Positions 9,601 to 20,536 of a DNA stretch of 64,000 bases are shown one piece after another. The DNA comes from a bacterium D16-76 (GTDB lineage Bacteria; Bacillota; Clostridia; Oscillospirales; Acutalibacteraceae). Both the position numbers and the translations under genes were made by a program. How positions within the stretch are numbered: the first letter of the stretch is position 1; every line of letters begins with the position of its first letter. Location: the NCBI GenBank assembly GCA_009917445.1, contig QZEE01000003.1, positions 62,001-126,000 of the forward strand, read 5' to 3'. The notes beneath the pieces were generated by a model. It searched no databases, was not told the DNA's origin, and saw nothing but the letters and a program-made list of their open reading frames with translations.

Positions 9601-10177
9601 CGGCGAACAGCACGGCCACATGGAGGCTGTGGGGTATGACATGTATGTGCGCCTGCTCAGCGAGGCCGTGGGCTTGATGAAGGGCGAAGAGCCCACCCGC
9701 AAAGTGGACGAAGGGTGCCTAGTGGATATGCAGGTGCAGGCCCATATACCGGAAAGCTACATTGAAAGCCTGAATTTGCGGCTGGACGTGTACAGGCGCA
9801 TTGCCGAGGTGGAAAGCGAAGAAGACGCCATGGATGTGACCGACGAGCTCATCGACCGCTTTGGCGACCCGCCGGCGGCGGTGAAGGGGCTTATCGACAT
9901 TGCCCTGCTGCGGGGCATGGCCGGGCGGCTGGGGGTTACGGAGGTCAAACAGCAGGGGGAGGCGATTTTGCTGTACGTGGCCCAGCTGGACATGGAACAG
10001 GTGGGCAGGCTGGTAAAGCGGATGCAGGGGCGGGTGCTCTTAAGCGCGGGCAGCCGGCCGTACCTGAGTGTGAAGCTGCAGGGCCGCGAGCCTTTGGAGG
10101 CACTGGGGGAAGTGCTGGGGGCTATGGAAGAGGCCGGACGGGGGGACAGCCCCCTTGACAAGACCGGGGGTGGATGA
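6680..10177 (+). CDS. mfd: Transcription-repair coupling factor Mfd
   Basis: Mfd is a DNA translocase that removes RNA polymerase stalled at DNA damage and recruits UvrA. The protein is 1165 aa, the usual size. The N-terminal UvrB-like region covers residues 1-~350. The RNA polymerase-interacting CarD-like domain is at about 495-560 (PGDYVVHAAHGIGVFEG). The helicase core has Walker A GDVGFGKTE near residue 643 and the DEEQ box near 743, then ATPIPRTLNMALSG, GRVGRSSR and the C-terminal TRCF domain. The start at 6680 follows AAGGAGGGG; an upstream in-frame start at 6650 lies in the repeat. The last codons contain a promoter for the next gene. Confidence 0.98.
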   Translation: MKFIANALGASPEYANLSRAVKEGALPGAVTGLSGVHKCAVMASLCRETGRKALVLAADEAEGQRFGQDLEAMGLRVVQYPLRDFNFRDTAASHEYEQARIQALTRLQNGGCDCVIACIDAALQFTLGPGELSARLFTLEAGAQMAPEELLSALVSCGYTREDQIEGTGQFSHRGGLVDFFSPSAREPVRVEFWGDEIDSVSFFDPQTQRRTEPVERVDLAPCVEVLPKNVGGLIKKIEKVGASLRGKKAPKARQVLEAEAQKLKDGLHLGSMDKFISLVYERPATLFDYFPPESSLLFFSEGSKLKERMRTTLWQWGEDVKAYLEEGLLCKGLDMYSETWEYALGRAQQAPALFFDVFARGSYEIPLGTLVNMTARQFPVWGGGVELLVDDLSALLKQKRACVVLAGTKRAGESLAQDLKQAGLPAAYMEGPSVCQKGTVTVTDGGLSAGFDFPDAQFALLTHGRLGAVKAKKKKRDKNSKEISSLSELAPGDYVVHAAHGIGVFEGIHKLEMNGILKDYIKVRYAKSDTLYVPVTQLDMVSKYIGPREDAGVKLHRLGGQEWQKQKARVRAAVKDIAKELIQLYAQRMQEKGFAFPRDGEWQRDFENKFEFDETEDQLRCVGEIKDDMEREAPMDRLLCGDVGFGKTEVALRAAFKCVTSGKQCAILVPTTILAWQHYQTILKRMEGFPVDVELLSRFRTPKQQEQILRRVKRGSVDIIVGTHRLVSKDVGFKDLGLVIIDEEQRFGVAQKEKLKGLCKSADVLTLSATPIPRTLNMALSGIRDMSVIEEAPHDRHPVQTYVLEYDQGVINDAIHRELRRGGQVYFLHNDVGSIERVAARIQQNVPQARIGIGHGKMNEEELSEVWRQLLDHEIDILVCTTIIETGVDVSTANTLIIDNADRLGLSQLHQLRGRVGRSSRRAYAYLTYAPNKSLTEIAQKRLSAIREFTEFGSGFKIAMRDLEIRGAGNILGGEQHGHMEAVGYDMYVRLLSEAVGLMKGEEPTRKVDEGCLVDMQVQAHIPESYIESLNLRLDVYRRIAEVESEEDAMDVTDELIDRFGDPPAAVKGLIDIALLRGMAGRLGVTEVKQQGEAILLYVAQLDMEQVGRLVKRMQGRVLLSAGSRPYLSVKLQGREPLEALGEVLGAMEEAGRGDSPLDKTGGG

Positions 10178-10183
10178 TATAAT
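10155..10183 (+). promoter_or_regulatory. Consensus extended -10 promoter embedded in the end of mfd
   Basis: TTGACA (10155-10160), 17 bases, TATAAT (10178-10183), with TG one base before the -10. Both hexamers and the spacer match the sigma-A consensus. The -35 lies inside mfd and the mfd stop codon supplies the TGA of the extended -10. It should drive the acetyltransferase gene at 10301. Confidence 0.88.
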
Positions 10184-10300
10184 TTTCTGGTATTTATATA
10201 AAGGGAGGAAAGCGTATCTATATCTTAGCTGTGCGCAAGCTTGTGGGATGCGGCCATGCTCTGGTTTAGGAGGCTGTTTGGAATTTTAGGAGGGTGCATC

Positions 10301-10849
10301 ATGGACCATAAGGATACGATTTTAGAAACGGGGCGGCTGGTTTTGCGGCGGTACCGGGAAAGCGATTTGCAGGATTTGTTTGAGTACCTGTCGGACCCGG
10401 AGGTGGTGCGGTACGAGCCCTATAAGCCCAAGACCCTGGAGGAAGCCCGGGAGGACCTTTCCTGGCGCGTTTCTACGGAGGAGATGGTGGCGGTGGAGCT
10501 GAAATCCAGCGGGAAAATGATTGGCAACGTGTATTTGGGCAGGCGGGATTTTGAGGCTTTGGAGATAGGCTATGTGTTTAACCGGGCCTATTGGGGCCAG
10601 GGGTTTGCCGCCGAAAGCTGCCGGGCCTTGATCGGCCTGGCTTTCCAGAAGGGCGTGCACCGGGTTTTTGCCGAGTGCGACCCCCAGAACCCGGCTTCCT
10701 GGCGTCTGCTGGAAGCTTTGGGTTTTAAGCGGGAAGGGCATTTGCGGCAGAACGTCTACTTTTGGGTAGACGGGGACGGGCGGCCTGTTTGGAAGGATAC
10801 CTATGTATATGGGCTGCTGGCCGGCGGGGAAAATCAAAAAGCAAAATAA
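10301..10849 (+). CDS. GNAT family N-acetyltransferase (RimJ/RimL-like)
   Basis: This 182-aa acetyl-CoA-dependent transferase starts ILETGRLVLRRYRESDLQDLF, the usual opening of the RimJ/RimL branch that modifies protein N-termini or small amines. EIGYVFNRAYWGQGFAAESCRALIGLAF covers the acetyl-CoA binding motif; RVFAECDPQNPASWRLLEALGFKREG closes the fold. The start at 10301 follows TAGGAGGG, better than upstream alternatives. A ~110-base leader separates it from the strong promoter at 10155-10183. The acceptor is unknown. Confidence 0.9.
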   Translation: MDHKDTILETGRLVLRRYRESDLQDLFEYLSDPEVVRYEPYKPKTLEEAREDLSWRVSTEEMVAVELKSSGKMIGNVYLGRRDFEALEIGYVFNRAYWGQGFAAESCRALIGLAFQKGVHRVFAECDPQNPASWRLLEALGFKREGHLRQNVYFWVDGDGRPVWKDTYVYGLLAGGENQKAK

Positions 10850-10853
10850 ACGG

Positions 10854-10882
10854 TAGACAACCCGCCTTTTTTGCTGTATAAT
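10854..10882 (+). promoter_or_regulatory. Sigma-A promoter for the lipoprotein gene
   Basis: TAGACA (10854-10859), 17 bases, TATAAT (10877-10882). Transcription would start about 70 bases before the ATG at 10957. Confidence 0.8.
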
Positions 10883-10956
10883 AAATGGGTATGGCAACCT
10901 TTGGCGAAACCCGTTCGGTTATGCATACAATTATAATTGTGAAAGGCATGATACCC

Positions 10957-12138
10957 ATGAGAAACGTTTTGAAAAAAGCCCTGTGCCTGCTGCTTGCTTT
11001 GTGCATGGCAGCCAGCCTGGGGGCCTGCTACAGCGAGGACAACACCTGGGCCGCCAAGCATGGCGACGATGTAATGCCCATCGGCTCGTATATTTATTAC
11101 CTGAGCAGCGCCTATACCGATGCGGGCAGCCGTGTTTCGGCCAACGATAAGATTTTGGAGGGCACCATTGACGGCCAGGGGGCCAAGGAGTGGATTAAGG
11201 ACCGGGCTTTGGCGTATATTGGCGCTTATTACTATGTCTGCGACAAGTTTGACGAGCTGGGCCTTACCTTGACCGATGAGGACCGCAACGCCATTGAGAA
11301 CGGGGCGTCTGCCTATTGGTCTTACTATAAGAGCGGCATGGAGGCCATGGGCATTTCGGAGGAATCCTTTACCAAGGCTTACGCCGAACAGAACGTGCGG
11401 GCCCAGCTGGTGCTGGAAGCCCTGTACGGCGAGGGCGGCGAAAAAGAGGTGCCGGAAAGCGAGATGCTGGACTATTACCAGGAGACGTACAGCAGCTATG
11501 AGTATATGTACGTTTCGAAGAGCAAGCTGGACGAGGACGGCAACAGCGTGGCCATCACCGACGAGGAGGCCCAGGGCATTTTGGATTCCCTGGACGATTT
11601 TTGTGAACGGATCAACAGCGAGGACATGACCTTGGCGGAGGCTTACAACGAATACTCCCAGATCTCGATGACGACCCCCAGCCACGAGGCCCCGGGGGCC
11701 ATGAAGAAAAGCCAGATGCATCCCAACATCTCTTCGGCCCTGCCGGATATGGAGGACAATGAGGTAAAGGTCATTGAGGTGGAGACAGGCGTATACCTGC
11801 TGCAGAAGCTTTCGGTTGAGGAATATTTTGACACCCAGATGGAAGACGAGGCCCAGCGCTCTGCCCTGTTGACCGAGTATAAGGGCACAGAGTTTAACGA
11901 AGACGCCATGGAGCAGGGCAAGGCCCTGGCCGGCGTTGAGGTGAACGAAAAGGCCCTGAAGAAGATCCCGGTGGACAAGGTCGTTACCAATAAAGACCAG
12001 ACCGGCGCTTCTGTAGCCCCCACCTCCAGCGGGGAGGACGAGGCGGAGTCTGAGGCAGAGGACGACGCTAAGGCGGCAAGCTCCCAAGCCAAGGCCGAAT
12101 CGGAAGCCGCTTCTGAGGCCGGGTCAGAAAAGCAGTAA
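10957..12138 (+). CDS. Lipoprotein resembling SurA/PrsA-type foldases
   Basis: This 393-aa protein has a lipoprotein signal: basic MRNVLKK, a hydrophobic core and the lipobox SLGAC with Cys24 as the lipid-attached residue. The region after ~residue 40 is helical and charged, like the SurA-N/PrsA chaperone fold. No clear parvulin catalytic domain is seen; the stretch around HEAPGAMKKSQMHPNIS and VIEVETGVYLLQKL could be a divergent one. The last ~50 residues are acidic and Ala/Ser/Glu-rich and probably disordered. It likely helps fold or retain secreted proteins outside the membrane, but this is inferred from general resemblance. GAAAGG lies upstream of the chosen ATG. Confidence 0.75.
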   Translation: MRNVLKKALCLLLALCMAASLGACYSEDNTWAAKHGDDVMPIGSYIYYLSSAYTDAGSRVSANDKILEGTIDGQGAKEWIKDRALAYIGAYYYVCDKFDELGLTLTDEDRNAIENGASAYWSYYKSGMEAMGISEESFTKAYAEQNVRAQLVLEALYGEGGEKEVPESEMLDYYQETYSSYEYMYVSKSKLDEDGNSVAITDEEAQGILDSLDDFCERINSEDMTLAEAYNEYSQISMTTPSHEAPGAMKKSQMHPNISSALPDMEDNEVKVIEVETGVYLLQKLSVEEYFDTQMEDEAQRSALLTEYKGTEFNEDAMEQGKALAGVEVNEKALKKIPVDKVVTNKDQTGASVAPTSSGEDEAESEAEDDAKAASSQAKAESEAASEAGSEKQ

Positions 12139-12235
12139 GAGGAATCTAAAAATAAGCAATTTCGACTTCTTGTACTCCTGGCGGCGCTGGGGGTACATTT
12201 TTATACACTTTTTTCTGTTTGCCCTGGTATGGCCC

Positions 12236-12264
12236 TTTACTTTTTGGAGGGGGGCGTGTATAAT
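12236..12264 (+). promoter_or_regulatory. Sigma-A promoter of the ntp (V-type ATPase) operon
   Basis: TTTACT (12236-12241), 17 bases, TATAAT (12259-12264), leaving a leader of about 105 bases before ntpF. No other strong promoter is seen before ntpD, so the nine genes are probably one transcript. Confidence 0.75.
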
Positions 12265-12374
12265 AAAGTGGTAATGCGCGCTTAAAATATTTGTACTTTT
12301 TTTGGGCGCCCTCCTATAAATTTGAGGGGGGAGGAGCATTCACATCAGGACATATTTGCAGGAGGTGAGAAATT

Positions 12375-12692
12375 TTGGCAAAAGACACCATGCAGGCCGT
12401 AAGCAAAGCGGAACAGGACGCCAAGCAAGCGGTACTGCGTGCCAAAGAGGAAGGCGAACAGCTGGTGGCGGAAGCGGCCCGGCAGGGCAAAGAGGCCATT
12501 GCCGGCGCGGTGAAGGAGGCCAAGAAAAAGGCCGACGTGCTGCGCGGGGTGGCCCGGGCCGACGCCGAGAAGCTGCGCGCCCAGTCTGTGCAGGCGCTGG
12601 AAGAGACCCAGCAGCGCCTGCAAGCCAGTGCCGGGGAGGCCCGCAGCCAGGTGGTGGGCGAGATCCGGAAAATCGTTTTGGGGCAGCCCTAA
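12375..12692 (+). CDS. ntpF: V-type ATPase peripheral-stalk subunit H (NtpF-like)
   Basis: This 105-aa protein is almost wholly charged coiled coil (Lys/Glu/Ala/Gln-rich heptads), as expected for the small stalk subunit that pairs with subunit E and anchors the catalytic head to subunit I. The start is TTG at 12375, set by AGGAGGTGAG eight bases upstream; the first ATG is at residue 5. It is the first gene of the operon, matching ntpF in Enterococcus hirae. Sequence alone shows only coiled coil; the call rests on size and position. Confidence 0.88.
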   Translation: MAKDTMQAVSKAEQDAKQAVLRAKEEGEQLVAEAARQGKEAIAGAVKEAKKKADVLRGVARADAEKLRAQSVQALEETQQRLQASAGEARSQVVGEIRKIVLGQP

Positions 12693-12708
12693 AAGGAGGT
12701 CGATGCAG

Positions 12709-15232
<2,524 letters not shown>

Positions 15233-15269
15233 GGGACCCGCTGAAAACGGAGAGAGAGGAGGGACTGGG

Positions 15270-15863
15270 ATGACCGGACTGGAATCGATCATCAATCAAA
15301 TAGCGGGGGACGCCCAGCAGGAGGCATCCGGCATTTTGGCGGAAGCAAAGGGCAAGGCCGAAAAGGCGGCCCAGGAAGCCAAAGAGGAAGCCAAGCGCCA
15401 GGCAGACGCCATTTTGCAAAAGGGCGAGCAGGACGCCAAGGAGATCCGGGAACGGGCGGAATCCGCCGCGGAGCTCTCGAAGCGCAACCAGATGCTCTCC
15501 TTTAAACAGGGCTTGATCCAAGAGGCCATAGAAGGCGCCCGGGTCGCCTTGGAAAGCGCCCCGGACAAAGAGTATTTCGACACGCTTTTACAGCTTTACA
15601 AGCGCTTTGCGCAAAAGGGCCAGGGGGAGCTGCAGCTGAACAAAAAGGACCTGGCCCGCTTGCCGGACGACTTTTTGGGCCGCATGAAAAAGGCCGTGCC
15701 AGAGGCGGACATGCACATTTCCCAGGCGCCGGCGGACATAGAGAGCGGCTTCCTTCTGGTGTATGGGGGCATGGACATCAACTGCACCTTCCGGGCGGTC
15801 TTTGAGGACGCCGCAGACGAGCTGCGGGACGCGGCCGGCCGGCTGCTGTTCCCGGTGGCATAA
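15270..15863 (+). CDS. ntpE: V-type ATP synthase subunit E
   Basis: This peripheral-stalk subunit has 197 aa, the normal size. Residues ~1-85 form a long Ala/Glu/Lys coiled coil that would pair with NtpF. The C-terminal globular part contains ESGFLLVYGGMDINCTF, matching the conserved GG-hairpin region of E subunits that binds the top of subunit B. AGAGGAGG lies seven bases before the ATG. The 37-base gap after ntpK shows no separate promoter. Confidence 0.94.
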   Translation: MTGLESIINQIAGDAQQEASGILAEAKGKAEKAAQEAKEEAKRQADAILQKGEQDAKEIRERAESAAELSKRNQMLSFKQGLIQEAIEGARVALESAPDKEYFDTLLQLYKRFAQKGQGELQLNKKDLARLPDDFLGRMKKAVPEADMHISQAPADIESGFLLVYGGMDINCTFRAVFEDAADELRDAAGRLLFPVA

Positions 15864-15899
15864 GCTGCCCACTAAGCATCAAAGAAAGGAATCCCATCT

Positions 15900-16865
15900 A
15901 TGAGTGACGATTATATCTACGCGGTAGCGCGGGTGCGTGCCAGGGAGCTCGCCCTGCTGGGCCGTCAGGACATCGACCAGCTCATGGCCTGCAGGGGGTT
16001 CGACGAGTGCCTGCGGGTGCTCTCCGACAAGGGCTGGGGCGGCGGGTCCGGCAGCTCTGCCGAGGCGCTGCTGGCGGCGGAGGAGGAAAAGACCTGGGCT
16101 TTCATCCGGGAGCTGACAGACGACCTGACCCCCTTTGCCGTGCTGCTGTACCCTATTGACTACAACAACATCAAAGCCGCGGTAAAGTGCGTGGTAACAG
16201 ACACCCAGCCCCAGGACGTATTCCTCAGCGGGGGTTCTGTAGACCCGGCGGTTATGGTGCGGTGTGTAAAGGAAAATGACTTTACGGCCCTGCCCCCCGC
16301 CATGGCGCAGGCTGCGGACGAAGCATACCACACCCTGCTGCAGACCGGCGACGGCCAGCTGTGTGACGTAATCCTGGACCGGGCCTGCTTGACAGACCTG
16401 CTGGAATGCGGCAAGGGGAGCAAGAACGAGCTTTTGGCCCAGTACGCGGAAATGCGGGTAGCGGTGGCGGATATCAAGACCGCGGTGCGCGCCTGCAGGA
16501 CCGGCAAGTCGAAGGCCTTTATTGACGAGGCGCTGGCCCCCTGCGGCACGTTGGACGTATCTTCTTTGGCGGCTGCGGCCTGCAAAAGCGTGGAGGATAT
16601 CTACGGGTACCTTAGCGCCACGCCCTACAGCGGGGCCGCCGAAAAGCTGAAGGAATCCTATTCGGCCTTTGAAAAATGGTGTGACGACCAGGTCATGGAT
16701 CTCATCAAAGAGCAAAAGCGGAACCCCTTTACCGTAGGCCCGCTGTTCGCCTATGTACTGGCGAGGCAAAACGAGATCAGCACCGTGCGGATCATTTTGT
16801 CCGGCAAGCTCAACGAGCTGGACGACGGGATGATCCGGGAAAGGTTGAGGGAAATGTATGTATAA
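15900..16865 (+). CDS. ntpC: V-type ATP synthase subunit C
   Basis: This 321-aa subunit (V0 subunit d/AC39-like) is the cone that links the central stalk to the proteolipid ring. Features include YAVARVRARELALL near the start, DYNNIKAAVKC and, near the C-terminus, GPLFAYVLARQNEISTVRIILSGKLN, which is the family signature. AAAGAAAGGA lies before the ATG. It overlaps ntpG by eight bases. Confidence 0.95.
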   Translation: MSDDYIYAVARVRARELALLGRQDIDQLMACRGFDECLRVLSDKGWGGGSGSSAEALLAAEEEKTWAFIRELTDDLTPFAVLLYPIDYNNIKAAVKCVVTDTQPQDVFLSGGSVDPAVMVRCVKENDFTALPPAMAQAADEAYHTLLQTGDGQLCDVILDRACLTDLLECGKGSKNELLAQYAEMRVAVADIKTAVRACRTGKSKAFIDEALAPCGTLDVSSLAAAACKSVEDIYGYLSATPYSGAAEKLKESYSAFEKWCDDQVMDLIKEQKRNPFTVGPLFAYVLARQNEISTVRIILSGKLNELDDGMIRERLREMYV

Positions 16866-17178
16866 GATAGCCGTATTAGGCGACCGGGACAGCATCTACG
16901 GCTTTGCTGCCCTGGGCCTGGAGGTATTCCCCACGGCCAGCGCCGAAGAAGGGGCCAAGGCCCTGCGGAACCTGTGCGAGCAGGACTATGCCGTAATCTA
17001 CATTACCGAAGCCATGGCCGAGGAGCTGGCCCCGGAGCTGGAACGCTGCCGGGAAAACCTTCTGCCGGCCGTCATCCCCATCCCCGGGGTGCATGGCAAC
17101 ACCGGCATGGGTATCCAAATGGTCAAGCACTCGGTAGAGCAGGCCGTAGGCTCGGACATCATATTCAACGAAAAGTAA
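16858..17178 (+). CDS. ntpG: V-type ATP synthase subunit F (NtpG)
   Basis: This 106-aa central-stalk subunit binds subunit D. It begins MYKIAVLGDRDSIYGFAALG and has YAVIYITEAMAEEL, typical of the Rossmann-like F subunit fold; the end MVKHSVEQAVGSDIIF is also typical. Its start overlaps the end of ntpC by eight bases. Downstream, a 206-base gap holding a repeat separates it from ntpA. Confidence 0.95.
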   Translation: MYKIAVLGDRDSIYGFAALGLEVFPTASAEEGAKALRNLCEQDYAVIYITEAMAEELAPELERCRENLLPAVIPIPGVHGNTGMGIQMVKHSVEQAVGSDIIFNEK

Positions 17179-17225
17179 CGAAACCAGCCTTAAAAAGCAA
17201 CACCACAAAATTCCAGCCGCCCCCG

Positions 17226-17350
17226 CCTTTGCCGAAAGAAGCGAAGTGTGGGAGCCCAGAGGGGCTGCTGCGTGCCAGTGGCACGCGCCCAGCAGCCGAC
17301 CGGGCCGGCAGATAAGACGGCCCCCTCTGGTGGGGGCCCAAGGGGCGCGG
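17226..17350 (+). repeat. Composite intergenic repeat inside the ntp operon
   Basis: Located between ntpG and ntpA. It holds GAAGCGAAGTGTGGGAGCCC followed by AGAGGGGC, paired at distance with the CCCTCTGGTGGGGG segment, as at 56.03 kb. Inside are GCTGCTGCGTGCC / GGCACGCGCCCAGCAGC arms and GACCGGGCCGGCAG, a variant of the module at 1.25 and 58.55 kb. No T run follows, so full termination is not predicted, but a strong RNA fold in mid-operon is likely. Confidence 0.75.
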
Positions 17351-17384
17351 CGGAAAATCATCGAGAAACGGGTGATCGAGAAAC

Positions 17385-19157
17385 ATGAGTAAAGGCACCA
17401 TCAAAAAAGTGGCCGGACCTCTCGTTATCGCCAAGGGCATGCGCGATGCCAACATGTTTGACGTGGTGCGCGTAAGCGAACGGCGTTTGATCGGCGAGAT
17501 CATCGAGATCCACGGCGACGAAGCCTCCATACAGGTATACGAGGAGACTTCGGGCCTTGCCCCCGGGGCCCCGGTAGAATCTACCGGCGAGCCCATGAGC
17601 GTGGAGCTGGGGCCTGGCCTTATCAGCAGCATCTACGACGGCATCCAGCGCCCGCTGGACGACATTATGAAGGTGGCGGGCAACAACCTTTCCCGCGGCG
17701 TGGAGGTCCCCTCTCTGAAGCGGGACGCCAAGTGGGAGTTTGTGCCCACCATGAAGGCCGGAGACCAGGTAAGCGGCGGCGATATCATCGGCACCGTGCA
17801 GGAGTCGGAGATCGTCAGCCATAAAATCATGGTACCCCCGGGGATCGTGGGCACCATCAAAGAGATCAAGGGCGGCACATATGTGGTCACCGACACCGTC
17901 TGCACCGTCACCAGCAAAGACGGCAAAGACGTGCCGGTAACCCTGATGCAGAAATGGCCTGTGCGCCGGGGCCGCCCCTACAAGCAGAAGCTGTCCCCTG
18001 ACATGCCCCTGATTACCGGCCAGCGCGTGGTGGATACCCTGTTCCCCATTGCCAAGGGCGGCGTGGCGGCTGTGCCGGGCCCCTTCGGCAGCGGCAAGAC
18101 CGTGGTGCAGCACCAGCTGGCCAAGTGGGCTGAGGCGGACATCGTGGTCTACATCGGATGCGGCGAACGCGGCAACGAGATGACCGACGTTCTAAACGAG
18201 TTCCCCGAGCTGGTGGACCCCAAAACCGGCCAGTCCCTGATGAAGCGCACGGTGCTTATCGCCAATACCTCTGACATGCCTGTGGCGGCCCGTGAGGCCT
18301 CTATCTACACCGGCATTACCATTGCCGAATACTTCCGGGACATGGGCTACTCTGTGGCCCTGATGGCCGATTCTACCTCCCGCTGGGCCGAGGCCTTGCG
18401 CGAGATGTCCGGCCGACTGGAAGAAATGCCCGGCGAAGAAGGCTACCCCGCTTACCTGGGCAGCCGCCTGGCCCAGTTCTACGAGCGCGCGGGCCGCGTA
18501 AAGACCCTGTGCTCGGAGGACCGGGAGGGCGCCCTGTCTGTTATCGGCGCGGTATCGCCTCCTGGCGGCGACATTTCCGAGCCTGTCTCCCAGGCCACCC
18601 TGCGCATTGTCAAGGTGTTCTGGAGCTTGGACTCCTCCCTGGCCTACAAGCGCCACTTCCCGGCTATCAACTGGCTTACCAGCTACTCCAACTACATGGA
18701 CACCATGCAGGACTGGTTCAACCAGAACGCCGGCGAGGACTGGATTACCCTGCGCAACAAGCTGATGCGGCTTTTGCAGGATGAATCGGAGCTGGAGGAA
18801 ATTGTACAGCTGGTTGGTATGGACGCCCTTTCCGCCCCGGACCGTTTGAAGCTGGAAGCCGCCCGGTCTATCCGCGAGGACTTCCTGCACCAGAACGCTT
18901 TCGACGACATCGACACCTACACCTCCTTGGAGAAGCAGCATGACATGATGCAGCTGATCATCGACTACTACGAAAAGGCTGCCGAGGCGCTGGGCGAGGG
19001 CGCGGACATCAACACCTTGATCGACCTGCCGGTGCGTGAGCAGATCGGCCGCTTTAAGTACACAGAGCCGGAGAAGGTCAAGGAAGTCTTCCAGGCGGTT
19101 TCCGCGCAGCTGGAAAAAGAACTTTATGACGCCAAACAGGCAAAGGAGGAATTCTGA
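17385..19157 (+). CDS. ntpA: V-type ATP synthase subunit A (catalytic)
   Basis: This catalytic subunit hydrolyses or makes ATP in the cytoplasmic head. At 590 aa it has the usual extended N-terminal region plus the non-homologous insert of A subunits. The P-loop [11 protein letters not shown] is at about residue 232. [45 protein letters not shown] (given here only as a landmark) and [13 protein letters not shown] follow in order. No clear AGGAGG is seen before the ATG, although GGTGATCGAGAAAC lies there. Its last base is shared with the ntpB start codon. Confidence 0.98.
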   Translation: MSKGTIKKVAGPLVIAKGMRDANMFDVVRVSERRLIGEIIEIHGDEASIQVYEETSGLAPGAPVESTGEPMSVELGPGLISSIYDGIQRPLDDIMKVAGNNLSRGVEVPSLKRDAKWEFVPTMKAGDQVSGGDIIGTVQESEIVSHKIMVPPGIVGTIKEIKGGTYVVTDTVCTVTSKDGKDVPVTLMQKWPVRRGRPYKQKLSPDMPLITGQRVVDTLFPIAKGGVAAVPGPFGSGKTVVQHQLAKWAEADIVVYIGCGERGNEMTDVLNEFPELVDPKTGQSLMKRTVLIANTSDMPVAAREASIYTGITIAEYFRDMGYSVALMADSTSRWAEALREMSGRLEEMPGEEGYPAYLGSRLAQFYERAGRVKTLCSEDREGALSVIGAVSPPGGDISEPVSQATLRIVKVFWSLDSSLAYKRHFPAINWLTSYSNYMDTMQDWFNQNAGEDWITLRNKLMRLLQDESELEEIVQLVGMDALSAPDRLKLEAARSIREDFLHQNAFDDIDTYTSLEKQHDMMQLIIDYYEKAAEALGEGADINTLIDLPVREQIGRFKYTEPEKVKEVFQAVSAQLEKELYDAKQAKEEF

Positions 19158-20530
19158 TGCCCAAGGAATATAGGACCATACAGGAGGTTGCCGGCCCCCT
19201 GATGCTGGTGCGGGACGTGGAGAACGTCGCCTATGACGAGCTGGCGGAAATCGAGCTTTTTAACGGCGAGAAGCGGCGCTGCAAGGTGCTGGAGATCAAC
19301 GAGGGCAACGCCCTGGTGCAGCTGTTTGAAAACTCTACCGGTATCAACCTTTCCAACTCCAAGGTGCGCTTTTTGGGCCGCAGCATGGAGCTGGGTGTCA
19401 GCGAAGATATGCTGGGCCGCGTGTTTGACGGCCTGGGCCGCCCCATTGACGGCGGGCCTGACATCCTGCCCGACCGCCGGGCCGACATCAACGGCCTGCC
19501 CATGAACCCCGCCGCCCGCAACTATCCCCAGGAGTTTATCCAGACCGGCGTGTCTGCCATTGACGGCCTGAACACCCTGGTGCGTGGGCAGAAGCTGCCC
19601 ATCTTCTCGGCCTCTGGCCTGCCCCATGCCCAGCTGGCGGCGCAGATTGCCCGCCAGGCCAAGGTGCGCGGCACCAACGACCCCTTTGTGGTTGTGTTCG
19701 CGGCCATGGGCATCACCTTCGAAGAATCCAACTTCTTCGTGGAGAGCTTTAAGGAGACCGGCGCTATCGACCGTACCGTTATGTTTGTGAACCTGGCAAA
19801 CGACCCGGCTGTCGAGCGTATCGCCACCCCCCGCATGGCTTTGACCGCAGCGGAGTACCTGGCCTTTGAGAAGAATTACCACGTACTGGTTATTTTGACC
19901 GACATTACCAACTACGCCGACGCCCTGCGCGAAGTTTCGGCTGCCCGTAAGGAAGTGCCGGGCCGCCGCGGCTACCCTGGCTACATGTATACCGACTTGG
20001 CGCAGATGTACGAACGCGCCGGCCGCCAGAAGGGCAAGAACGGGTCTATTACCATGATCCCCATCCTGTCCATGCCTGAAGACGACAAGACCCACCCTAT
20101 CCCCGACCTGACCGGGTATATTACCGAGGGCCAGATCATTTTGAGCCGCGAGCTGTACCGCAAGAACATCTCGCCGCCCATTGACGTGCTGCCCTCCCTG
20201 TCCCGTTTGAAGGATAAGGGCATTGGCGAGGGCCGTACCCGGGCCGACCACGCCGCCACCATGAACCAGCTGTTTGCGGCCTATGCCCGCGGCAAGGAAG
20301 CAAAGGAACTGATGGTGGTTTTGGGCGAGGCTGCCTTGACGGAGATCGACAAGCTGTACGCCAAGTTTGCGGACGCCTTTGAGACGGAGTATGTTTCCCA
20401 GGGGTATGAGTCCAACCGCGACATCGAGGGCACCCTGGACTTGGGCTGGAAGCTGCTTTCCATCCTGCCCAGGGGCGAGCTTAAGCGTATTAACGATAAG
20501 TTCCTCGACCAGTATTACGGAAAGGTGTGA
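19157..20530 (+). CDS. ntpB: V-type ATP synthase subunit B (regulatory)
   Basis: This 457-aa subunit alternates with A in the head and completes the nucleotide sites. As expected it lacks a P-loop; the matching position reads [33 protein letters not shown] and [16 protein letters not shown] are conserved B-subunit segments. The ATG overlaps the ntpA stop by one base, with AAAGGAGG upstream inside ntpA, which suggests coupled translation and matched A:B levels. Confidence 0.98.
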   Translation: MPKEYRTIQEVAGPLMLVRDVENVAYDELAEIELFNGEKRRCKVLEINEGNALVQLFENSTGINLSNSKVRFLGRSMELGVSEDMLGRVFDGLGRPIDGGPDILPDRRADINGLPMNPAARNYPQEFIQTGVSAIDGLNTLVRGQKLPIFSASGLPHAQLAAQIARQAKVRGTNDPFVVVFAAMGITFEESNFFVESFKETGAIDRTVMFVNLANDPAVERIATPRMALTAAEYLAFEKNYHVLVILTDITNYADALREVSAARKEVPGRRGYPGYMYTDLAQMYERAGRQKGKNGSITMIPILSMPEDDKTHPIPDLTGYITEGQIILSRELYRKNISPPIDVLPSLSRLKDKGIGEGRTRADHAATMNQLFAAYARGKEAKELMVVLGEAALTEIDKLYAKFADAFETEYVSQGYESNRDIEGTLDLGWKLLSILPRGELKRINDKFLDQYYGKV

Positions 20531-20536
20531 TGACCC

